A stretch of DNA of 53,846 nt, from positions 1 to 53,846 of the forward strand of contig JAEZAF010000005.1 in the NCBI GenBank assembly GCA_023430545.1, in the 5' to 3' direction. This DNA comes from Chloroflexota bacterium. Its GTDB lineage: Bacteria; Chloroflexota; Anaerolineae; Aggregatilineales; Phototrophicaceae. This document shows positions 15,642 to 22,927 of this stretch, piece by piece; position 1 is the first letter of the stretch, and the number at the start of each line of letters is the position of its first letter. Under the pieces are notes generated by a model. The model was not told the origin of the DNA. It was given only the letters and a program-made list of their open reading frames with translations, and made no database searches. A program made the position numbers and the translations under genes.

Positions 15642-17216
15642 ATGGTATGGCAGCCCAATAAACTCGAACAGGAACGCCTTGAGAAAGCAGAAGCACTGAG
15701 CGCACGCGGCGTTGAGCTGTACCCCGCACGTGTTAGCCGCACCCACACGATTAAACAGGCTGTCGAAGCCTTTGAAGCACAGGAAATAAACGGTACTGAC
15801 GCCACCGCCAGCGAGGGTGCAGAAGCCACCTCTGCCATTACCGTGACAGTGACCGGGCGCATCCGCCGCCTGAATATCAAGGGCAAGCTGACCTTCATGC
15901 ACATCGAGGATGAGACGGGCCGCGTCCAGCTTTTCCTGCGCATCAACGACATGGACGAGAACGTCTACGAGATCGTCAAAGAGAAACTGATCGACGTGGA
16001 CGATTTCGTGCAGGCCACCGGCACGATGACCCGCACCAAAGCCGGTGAAGTCAGCGTACAGGTGACCGATTTCCGCCTGATCAGCAAGGCACTCAGCCCG
16101 CTGCCTGTGATCAAGCAGCAGGTCAATGACGACGGCACGATCACCGAGTACGGCGGCTTTGTGGACAAGGAAGCCCGTTATCGTCAGCGCTATGCCGACC
16201 TTGCCGTCAACCATGATGTCCGGGAAGTGTTTGCAAAGCGCGCCAAAATCATCAGCGCCATGCGCCGCTTTCTGGACAACGAAGGCTTTCTGGAAGTCGA
16301 AACCCCGATTCTCCAGCCGATTTACGGTGGCGCGGCGGCCCGTCCCTTTGTGACGCATCACAACCAGCTCGATCAGGATCTGTATCTGCGCATCAGCTTT
16401 GAGCTGTACCTGAAGCGGCTGCTGGTCGGCGGTCTGGATGCTGTTTACGAGATCGGGCGCGACTTCCGCAACGAGGGCGTGAGCTTCAAGCACAATCCCG
16501 AATTCACACAGATGGAATTCTACAAAGCCTATATCGACTATCATGGTGTGATGGACATCGTCGAGCGTATGGTGGCCTATATCGCACAGGAAGTGAACGG
16601 CACCACCCAGATCAATTTTCAGGGCATGGATGTCAGCCTCGCAACACCGTGGAAGCGTATCACCCTGCGCGATGCCATCCGACAGGAAAGCGGCATCGAC
16701 TATATGGATTACCGCGACGCCGAGTCGCTGATCGAAGCGCTGCACGGTATCGGTGACAACGTTTCGCCGGAACTGACATGGGGCCGCCTGCTGGATCATC
16801 TGCTGAGCAAGTACGTCGAGCCGAAGCTGATCCAGCCGACGTTCCTGCTCGATTACCCGCGCGACATTTCACCCTTTGCCAAGCGCGTGACGTATGATGA
16901 TTTCCACGTCGAGCGCTTCGAGGTGTTCTGCGCCGGGATGGAGATGGGTAATGCTTTCACCGAACTGAACGATCCGCGTGATCAGGAAGCACGCTTTCTG
17001 GACATGAAGGCGCTGTACAAGGATGAGGATGACGAGGCCACACCCATTGACGAGGATTATCTGCGGGCCATGCGCTACGGTATGCCCCCCAATGGCGGCT
17101 TCGGCCTCGGTATAGACCGGCTGACGATGCTGCTCACCGATCAGCGCAGCATTCGCGATGTGCTGTTGTTCCCGCATCTGCGCCATGAAGCTTCGAATTC
17201 ACGGGATGAGAAATAA
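15642..17216 (+). CDS. lysS: Lysyl-tRNA synthetase, class II
   Basis: A 524-residue class II LysRS. The N-terminal OB-fold anticodon-binding domain (about 60-170) contains VTGRIRRLNIKGKLTFMHIED and FVQATGTMTRTKAGEVSV. The catalytic domain has motif 1 around RRFLDNEGFLEVETPIL, motif 2 GRDFRNEGVSFKHNPEFTQ and motif 3 GFGLGIDRLTMLLT. ATG at 15642 is chosen because the family N terminus (WQPNKLEQERLEKAEAL) starts there; an AAAGGAG lies 16 bases upstream, an unusually long spacing. An in-frame extension to 15540 has no homology-like content. The 290-bp gap to greA holds the greA terminator and no other clear element. Confidence 0.95.
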   Translation: MVWQPNKLEQERLEKAEALSARGVELYPARVSRTHTIKQAVEAFEAQEINGTDATASEGAEATSAITVTVTGRIRRLNIKGKLTFMHIEDETGRVQLFLRINDMDENVYEIVKEKLIDVDDFVQATGTMTRTKAGEVSVQVTDFRLISKALSPLPVIKQQVNDDGTITEYGGFVDKEARYRQRYADLAVNHDVREVFAKRAKIISAMRRFLDNEGFLEVETPILQPIYGGAAARPFVTHHNQLDQDLYLRISFELYLKRLLVGGLDAVYEIGRDFRNEGVSFKHNPEFTQMEFYKAYIDYHGVMDIVERMVAYIAQEVNGTTQINFQGMDVSLATPWKRITLRDAIRQESGIDYMDYRDAESLIEALHGIGDNVSPELTWGRLLDHLLSKYVEPKLIQPTFLLDYPRDISPFAKRVTYDDFHVERFEVFCAGMEMGNAFTELNDPRDQEARFLDMKALYKDEDDEATPIDEDYLRAMRYGMPPNGGFGLGIDRLTMLLTDQRSIRDVLLFPHLRHEASNSRDEK

Positions 17217-17261
17217 AGCCATCCGCGCTGGATAAACACAAAAGGTACGGTTGATTCACCT

Positions 17262-18407
17262 ATGGTTTCAGAGATCAAACTCGATTTGCAGGCGGCCCTT
17301 GATGGCCTGAACAACGCAGTGCTGCTGTTTTCAACACAGGCGCCTGGCAGCCTGCTGATGGAAAATCGCTCGGCACAGCGTCTGTTAGGTGAAGATCTGT
17401 TCAACCTGCGCGAGAAAGGCTGGCCCGCAGCAGCCAGACTGATCGACGCGCAGCAGCCACCAAAGCAGGGTAATGCCGATACACTGCGCGATCGGGCTTT
17501 GGAAGCAGATCAGCCGCACCGATTCCATCTCCGCCTCAAAGGGACCACGATGCCCGCCGCACTCTCCGCCGTGATGGGCGAAGGCGGGCAGACCTACCTG
17601 ATGCTGTCGATTGAAACACCGGACTGGTCGGCCTTTGAAGATGAGCTGAAGCGTCTTCAGGACGAGATCCGCGAAGCGCTGGAAGCGACCACCGGCCACG
17701 TCGATCTGGTTCAGCAGACGCTGAAGACCCACAAGTCAACACAGACCGTTGAGGTACTGACAAAACGCATCGGCGGATTCAACCGTCTGATCACCATGCA
17801 TATGCGGCGGGCCACCCGCTTTATGGATATGATGGGCCGCCTGCGCGACATCCGCACCGGAAACCTGTATGAGCGCGTCCACCTGACCCGCCGACGCATC
17901 GACCTCAGCAGCTTCCTTGAGGATTTTATCGAGGAACTGGACGAAATCAGCCTGCTGGACCCGGAGACGGATGTCACGGATTTACGCGCCCGTGTGATCG
18001 CATCAGTGCCTCGCGGGACGGTCGTTTCCGCCTCACCGTATTACCTGAGCCTCGTATTGCGGGACACCGTGCGTAATGCTATCATGTACAGCATGAAGGC
18101 GTCCCCGGTGATGCTGAATGTGCAGAAGAAAGCACAGTTCGTGCAGATCGACATCGTGGACCAGGGTTATGGCGTGCGGGAAAAAGAGCGTGAGCGCGTT
18201 TTCGAGCCGTTTTTACGGGCACGCCAACCACAGATCATCAGTGAATTTGGGTACGGTTTAAGTCTTTACCTGTGCAAGCAGGAGGTTGAAGCCATGAACG
18301 GCAAAATGTGGTTCGAAAGCGATGAAACCGCAGGCACGACATTTACGCTGACGCTGCCCATCTGGACGAACAACACTCCATCTTCTTCTGATTCCAGCCA
18401 GACATAA
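17262..18407 (+). CDS. Histidine-kinase-like ATPase without a clear phospho-acceptor His
   Basis: A 381-residue soluble protein. The N-terminal third may be a degenerate PAS-type sensor (FSTQAPGSLLMENRSAQRLLG). The middle is helical (EATTGHVDLVQQTLKTH) where a HisKA would lie, but no H-E/D-x-R-x-P box is present. The HATPase_c part is recognisable: N box LVLRDTVRNAIMYS, G1 DIVDQGYGV (DQGYG instead of DTGxG), F box VFEPFLRA and G2 FGYGLSLYLCK. It may bind ATP but use another His or act as an anti-sigma-like or scaffold ATPase. It is 45 bases after lysS and probably on the same transcript. Confidence 0.75.
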   Translation: MVSEIKLDLQAALDGLNNAVLLFSTQAPGSLLMENRSAQRLLGEDLFNLREKGWPAAARLIDAQQPPKQGNADTLRDRALEADQPHRFHLRLKGTTMPAALSAVMGEGGQTYLMLSIETPDWSAFEDELKRLQDEIREALEATTGHVDLVQQTLKTHKSTQTVEVLTKRIGGFNRLITMHMRRATRFMDMMGRLRDIRTGNLYERVHLTRRRIDLSSFLEDFIEELDEISLLDPETDVTDLRARVIASVPRGTVVSASPYYLSLVLRDTVRNAIMYSMKASPVMLNVQKKAQFVQIDIVDQGYGVREKERERVFEPFLRARQPQIISEFGYGLSLYLCKQEVEAMNGKMWFESDETAGTTFTLTLPIWTNNTPSSSDSSQT

Positions 18408-18413
18408 ACGCGC

Positions 18414-18489
18414 ACGCCCACCGCCATCACTGACAGTTACCCATGCATAGGTACGCTTCGTTCTGACGGTCAGGGCGAGGCGTTTTTAT
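18414..18489 (+). terminator. Possible structured terminator after the degenerate kinase
   Basis: CGCCC near 18415 can pair with GGGCG at 18473-18477. CTGAC (18430-18434) and GTCAG (18469-18473) close an inner stem that shares a base with it. TTTTTATTT follows at 18483-18491. The outer stem is short and not directly adjacent to the T-run, so support is weak. Confidence 0.35.
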
Positions 18490-18547
18490 TTGCTGTATCA
18501 GCAGCACGCAAATCAAATCTGATACTTCAGAGAACTGGACATACGTT

Positions 18548-18751
18548 ATGCCGTCGTTTCTGACACGTGAATTCTTTGACACGCTGATTATCGTGATCGT
18601 GGTGATTGGCACAGCACTGGCAGCGGTGCGGATCTATCGGGATTTCACGCGCCCACTTCCGCCGCCGCGACCTTTTCCGCCAGCACCACCGGCTGAAGTC
18701 AGCGCAGCAGAATCTGCCGAAGACCCGACGCCAACGTCAGCCCGTTCCTGA
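18548..18751 (+). CDS. Small single-pass membrane protein, proline-rich tail
   Basis: A 67-residue predicted protein. Residues 10-30 (FDTLIIVIVVIGTALAAVRIY) form one membrane helix, followed by a basic/proline-rich segment (RPLPPPRPFPPAPPAE) and an acidic-Ser tail. No family recognised. The good helix and codon use typical of the region support a real gene, but no strong ribosome binding site precedes the ATG. It lies between the kinase-like gene and serS. Confidence 0.55.
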   Translation: MPSFLTREFFDTLIIVIVVIGTALAAVRIYRDFTRPLPPPRPFPPAPPAEVSAAESAEDPTPTSARS

Positions 18752-18838
18752 GCCATTCATTATCTCATCATCTGAAACTTTCGCTGACTTCATGCGGTGA
18801 CGGAAATATCACCGCCGTGTACAAGGAGAACATACATC

Positions 18839-20257
18839 ATGCTCGATATCTCACTGATCCGGGAAAAGCCGGACTGGGTGAAGGAACAATTGGTCAAATT
18901 ACAGGACCCTGATGCCGCCGCCCGTGTCGATGCCATTCTGGAACTTGACCAGCGCCGCCGTACCCTGCTGACCGAGTCGGAAGCGATTCAGGCTAATCGC
19001 AACAAGCTGAATAAAAGCGTCGGCTTTCTGCGTGGCAATAAAAAGCTGGACGATGCCACCCGTCAGCAGATGGCACAGCAGGCTGTGACCGCACTCGAAA
19101 GCGGCGCATACGAGCAGGCCGCCGCCCTTCTCGAAGGTAAGGCAGACATCCAGCCAGCCGGTGAAGCGGATGCCAGCGCCATCGACCGCCTGACCGATGC
19201 CCTGCGCGGCCTCGGTGACCGCGTGAACGCACTCAACGATCAGATCCGCGAGGCGGAACATCTTCTGGAAGAACACATGCTCTGGCTGCCGAACATGCCG
19301 CATGAGAGCGTGCCGGTCGGCGCAAGCGATGAAGAGAACGTCGCGCATCCCATGCAGGGGATACTGCGCGAATTCGACTTCCAGCCGAAGCCCCACTGGG
19401 AAATCGGCCCCGCGCTGGACATCATCGACTTCGAAAGCGGCATCAAAATCGCCGGGTCACGCGGCTATGTGCTGAAGGGCTGGGGGGCAAGGTTACAGCG
19501 GGCGCTCATCAGCTTCTTCCTCGACAAGGCGCGGGAAAAAGGCTTCACCGAAGTCTATGTCCCCTACTTTGTTAAAGAGGAGATGCTGTACGGCTCGGCA
19601 CAGTTCCCCAAATTCCGTGATGTCGTCTACTTTGATGGCGACGCCGAGGTCTACATGCTGCCGACCGCCGAGGTCGCCATTACCAATCTGTACCGTGATG
19701 AGATCGTCGATGAGGCCGAACTGCCGATTTATATGGTCGGGCATACACCCTGCTTCCGGCGGGAAAAGACCAGCGCGGGCCGTGATGTGCGCGGTATCAA
19801 GCGCGTGCATCAGTTCGAAAAGGTCGAGATGTACAAGTTCACCACGCCTGAAAAGAGCTACGAGGAACTTGAATCGCTGACCGAAGCCGCCAGCGACATC
19901 TGCCGTGCGCTGGAACTGCCCTTCCGCCGTCTGGAGATCGTCACCGGTGACCTGGGCTTCAGCGCGACCAAGAAATACGACATCGAGGTCTGGTCACCCG
20001 GCTGTGAGGAATGGCTGGAAGTCAGCTCATGCAGCAACACCGAGTCATTTCAGGCACGCCGTGCCAATATCCGCTATCGTCCTGAAGGCGGCAAGAAGCC
20101 GCAGTTCGTCCACACCCTGAACGGCAGCGGTCTGGCCGTCCCGCGTGTGATGATCGCGATCATGGAGAATTTCCAGCGTGCCGACGGCAGCGTCGAGATC
20201 CCGAAGGCCCTGCGCCCGTATCTGGGCGGGGTCGAGGTGATCGGACCGGCGGAGTAA
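18839..20257 (+). CDS. serS: Seryl-tRNA synthetase
   Basis: A 472-residue class II SerRS. The long N-terminal tRNA-binding coiled coil (about 25-130) begins MLDISLIREKPDWVKEQL and is somewhat longer than usual, with an inserted stretch around VTALESGAYEQAAALLEG. Catalytic motifs: motif 2 GHTPCFRREKTSAGRDVRG, class II motif 3 ending in LNGSGLAVPRVMIAIMENFQ, and the serine-site ExSSCSN in EEWLEVSSCSNTESFQARR. ATG at 18839 has AAGGAG about 10 bases upstream. The family normally has 420-430 residues, so the extra length is in the arm. Confidence 0.95.
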   Translation: MLDISLIREKPDWVKEQLVKLQDPDAAARVDAILELDQRRRTLLTESEAIQANRNKLNKSVGFLRGNKKLDDATRQQMAQQAVTALESGAYEQAAALLEGKADIQPAGEADASAIDRLTDALRGLGDRVNALNDQIREAEHLLEEHMLWLPNMPHESVPVGASDEENVAHPMQGILREFDFQPKPHWEIGPALDIIDFESGIKIAGSRGYVLKGWGARLQRALISFFLDKAREKGFTEVYVPYFVKEEMLYGSAQFPKFRDVVYFDGDAEVYMLPTAEVAITNLYRDEIVDEAELPIYMVGHTPCFRREKTSAGRDVRGIKRVHQFEKVEMYKFTTPEKSYEELESLTEAASDICRALELPFRRLEIVTGDLGFSATKKYDIEVWSPGCEEWLEVSSCSNTESFQARRANIRYRPEGGKKPQFVHTLNGSGLAVPRVMIAIMENFQRADGSVEIPKALRPYLGGVEVIGPAE

Positions 20258-20272
20258 ATAGCGGTCGGCCTG

Positions 20273-20281
20273 TGCTACAAT
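20273..20281 (+). promoter_or_regulatory. Extended -10 promoter upstream of the secreted-protein/mtaB unit
   Basis: TGCTACAAT: -10 TACAAT at 20276-20281 with TG one base before it. No clear -35. Expected start about 20288, 28 bases before the TTG start at 20316. Confidence 0.5.
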
Positions 20282-20315
20282 GTGACGGGATTAAAATCAG
20301 GATGAGAGACGATCT

Positions 20316-21134
20316 TTGCGCCGCCTGACTCTGCTTGTACTCTTGATACTGCTCGTCGTGGGCGCGGTGTATGCCAGCCGCGCCCTTGCTGACTGGCGTT
20401 TTATCGTGCCGGATGCGCCCGGAACCCTGCTCTATGCCACAGGCTTTGACTCCGATGACCGGAACGGCGACTGGGAACAGGCGCAGGGACGGCTGTCCGC
20501 ACAAATCACCGACGGTGTAATGCGGGTGGATGTCGGCACGGCCAACGAAGGGGTCTTCGCGCCGCTGCGCTGGTACTTCACCGACTTCGATATTCGCGTC
20601 AATACCACAGCCATCGAAGGGCCGGAAAATAACAGCTACGGCCTGCTGTTTCGCCAGCGTGATCTGAATAATTACTACTACTTCATGATCAGCAGCGACG
20701 GTTACTACAGTGTCTACCGTGTGACCAATGGCAGCGGCAAACAGCTCTCCGAATGGATTCAGTCTGAAGTTATCGAAACCGGTATCGGTTCAGCCAATCA
20801 GATCCGCGTCACCGGTCAGGGCAATCAGTTTCAGTTTTTTATCAATGATCAGTCTGTCGAACTCTGCATCCCTGATAATCCCGAAGCCGAGAGCACCATT
20901 CACCCGCTGACGGGTGAGTGCATGGAAGGCCAGATGCTGACCACACTGATGGATGATGCCCACGCCTACGGGCGCGTCGGCGTGATCGTTGAAGCGCTGG
21001 ATGAGCCGGATATTGTGGTGGATTTCGATCAGCTTGTGATTTACAGTCCACCAGACGCACCCGCCGCCCCCGACTCCGCCAGTGCCCACAGTCCCGCAAA
21101 TGATTCAATGGGTTATGCTGCGATATTGCCATGA
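20316..21134 (+). CDS. Secreted protein with a LamG/DUF1080-like beta-sandwich
   Basis: A 272-residue protein with an N-terminal signal or anchor (RLTLLVLLILLVVGAVYASRALA). The rest looks like a concanavalin-like jelly roll of the kind found in DUF1080/LamG domains: LYATGFDSDDRNGDWEQAQG, FTDFDIRVNTTAIEGPENNSYGLLFRQRD, NYYYFMISSDGYYSVYRV, IRVTGQGNQFQFFINDQSV and GRVGVIVEALDEPDIVVDFDQLVIY. Such domains often bind carbohydrate; no catalytic residues are evident. TTG at 20316 is the only start giving the full signal peptide. Its stop overlaps the mtaB start by ATGA. Confidence 0.75.
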   Translation: MRRLTLLVLLILLVVGAVYASRALADWRFIVPDAPGTLLYATGFDSDDRNGDWEQAQGRLSAQITDGVMRVDVGTANEGVFAPLRWYFTDFDIRVNTTAIEGPENNSYGLLFRQRDLNNYYYFMISSDGYYSVYRVTNGSGKQLSEWIQSEVIETGIGSANQIRVTGQGNQFQFFINDQSVELCIPDNPEAESTIHPLTGECMEGQMLTTLMDDAHAYGRVGVIVEALDEPDIVVDFDQLVIYSPPDAPAAPDSASAHSPANDSMGYAAILP

Positions 21135-22441
21135 AAGTACATCTGAGAATGACCGGCTGCCGCCTGAACCAGAGCGAACTGGAACAGATGGCACGCCAGT
21201 TCGAACAGCAGGGCCACGAAATCACCACGCAGGCCGATGAAGCCGACTGGATGGTCGTCAACACCTGCGCGGTCACACAGCAGGCCACAGCCAGCAGTCG
21301 CAAACTGATCCGTGAGCTGCACCGCGCCAACGCCGACGCCCAGATCACGGTGACGGGCTGCTACGCGCAGATCGCACCGGACGAGATCACCGTGCTGCCG
21401 GGTGTCACGCGGATCATCGACAACATCGGCAAGGATTCACTGGTCGAGGAACTGACCGGCCAGCCTGCTGAAGCCTTTGATTTCGAACCCGTCAGCCGCA
21501 CCACCCGCGAAGGCCGCACCCGCGCATTCGTCAAAGTACAGGACGGCTGTGACAACGCCTGTACCTTCTGCATCACGACGGTCGCACGCGGTCAGGGGCG
21601 CAGCCGCGCACTGGACGAAATCATCGCCGAAATCCGCTACCTGCACACACTCGGCTATCAGGAAGCGGTGCTGACGGGTGTACATCTCGGCAGCTACGGC
21701 CACGATCTCGGTGATCGTCATGGGCTGTCGCGGCTGGTGCAGACGATTCTTGACGAGACCGACATCCCGCGTGTGCGGCTGTCCTCACTCGAGCCGTGGG
21801 ATCTGGACGAGGACTTCTTCAGCCTGTGGTACAATCCGCGCCTGTGCCGGCATCTGCATCTGCCACTTCAGAGCGGCTCTGACCAGACGCTGCGCCGCAT
21901 GGCACGCCATACGAATCAGGCGAACTTCCGCGCACTGGTGGCCGCTGCACGGGACGCCGCACCGGAGATGTGCATCACCACGGATGTGATCGTCGGCTTT
22001 CCGGGTGAAACCGATGCCGAATTCGAGCAGAGTGCCACCTTTATCGAAGAGATGGCCTTTGCAGGGCTGCACGTCTTCCCGTACAGCAGACGAACTGGCA
22101 CGCCTGCCGCACGCATGAAACATCATGTGCGGGATGAGATCAAAAAGCAGCGCAGTGCCCGCCTGCTGGAACTTTCGAAAACACTGGAAGCCCGCTATGC
22201 CCAGCAGTTCGTCGGGCAGACACGTGATGTACTGTGGGAACACATCGCTGGCGCATCAGAAGACGGTTTTATCAACGTTGGGTATACTGACAACTATATC
22301 CGGGTGCGCTGTATCCACCCACGCGTGCTGACCAATGCGATGACACCAGCAGAACTGCTCCATTACGATACCGGTATGCAGCAGATGCACGTCCAACCCT
22401 ATATTGACCTGATCGACATTCACTCAATCCACGAAGGATAG
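21131..22441 (+). CDS. mtaB: tRNA t6A37 methylthiotransferase (MtaB type)
   Basis: A 436-residue radical-SAM enzyme that adds a methylthio group to t6A at position 37 of tRNA. The N-terminal UPF0004 domain has its three cluster Cys in RMTGCRLNQSE, VVNTCAVTQQA and TVTGCYAQIAP. The radical-SAM motif is CDNACTFCIT (Cys-x3-Cys-x2-Cys), followed by EAVLTGVHLGSYG, which favours MtaB over MiaB and RimO. A TRAM-like C-terminal segment contains GQTRDVLWEH and GYTDNYIRVR. yqeY follows after five bases. Confidence 0.92.
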   Translation: MKVHLRMTGCRLNQSELEQMARQFEQQGHEITTQADEADWMVVNTCAVTQQATASSRKLIRELHRANADAQITVTGCYAQIAPDEITVLPGVTRIIDNIGKDSLVEELTGQPAEAFDFEPVSRTTREGRTRAFVKVQDGCDNACTFCITTVARGQGRSRALDEIIAEIRYLHTLGYQEAVLTGVHLGSYGHDLGDRHGLSRLVQTILDETDIPRVRLSSLEPWDLDEDFFSLWYNPRLCRHLHLPLQSGSDQTLRRMARHTNQANFRALVAAARDAAPEMCITTDVIVGFPGETDAEFEQSATFIEEMAFAGLHVFPYSRRTGTPAARMKHHVRDEIKKQRSARLLELSKTLEARYAQQFVGQTRDVLWEHIAGASEDGFINVGYTDNYIRVRCIHPRVLTNAMTPAELLHYDTGMQQMHVQPYIDLIDIHSIHEG

Positions 22442-22446
22442 ACGCA

Positions 22447-22896
22447 ATGGACGACCCGAAGAAGACCCTCAATGCCGCGCTGACCGATGCCATGAAGGCC
22501 AAGGACAACCTGCGCCGCGATGTCATCCGCATGACGCTGAGCGCGATCAAACAGGCTGAGGTTGATACCCAGAAGACTCTCTCGCCGCAGGAGATTAATG
22601 CTATCCTCCACAAGGAAGCGAAAACGCGCCGCGAGAGCATTGAAGACTTCAGAAAAGCAGGCCGCACCGATATTGTGGAAGAAGAACAGGCCAAGCTTCA
22701 GGTGCTGGAAGGCTTTCTGCCGCAGCAGTTGAGCTATGACGAGATCAGGGCCATCGCATCCGAGATCGTCGCGCAGACTGGGGCCAGCACGTCCAAGGAT
22801 ACGGGCAAGGTCATGGGGCCGCTGATGGCACGCTTACAGGGTCAGGCAGATGGCAAAATTGTCAATCAGGTGGTTCGCGAACTGCTGAACGGGTGA
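22447..22896 (+). CDS. yqeY: GatB/YqeY-domain protein
   Basis: A 149-residue stand-alone YqeY protein. Characteristic N terminus LNAALTDAMKAKDNLRRDVIRMTLSAIKQ and C-terminal tail domain GKVMGPLMARLQGQADGKIVNQVVRELL, the part homologous to the tRNA-binding tail of GatB. Its cellular role is not well defined, although relatives enhance tRNA aminoacylation. Position between mtaB and pgpH matches the order in Bacillus-like genomes. Confidence 0.93.
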   Translation: MDDPKKTLNAALTDAMKAKDNLRRDVIRMTLSAIKQAEVDTQKTLSPQEINAILHKEAKTRRESIEDFRKAGRTDIVEEEQAKLQVLEGFLPQQLSYDEIRAIASEIVAQTGASTSKDTGKVMGPLMARLQGQADGKIVNQVVRELLNG

Positions 22897-22927
22897 TTTC
22901 CGATTTGATGATCTATAGGTTAGCGCG

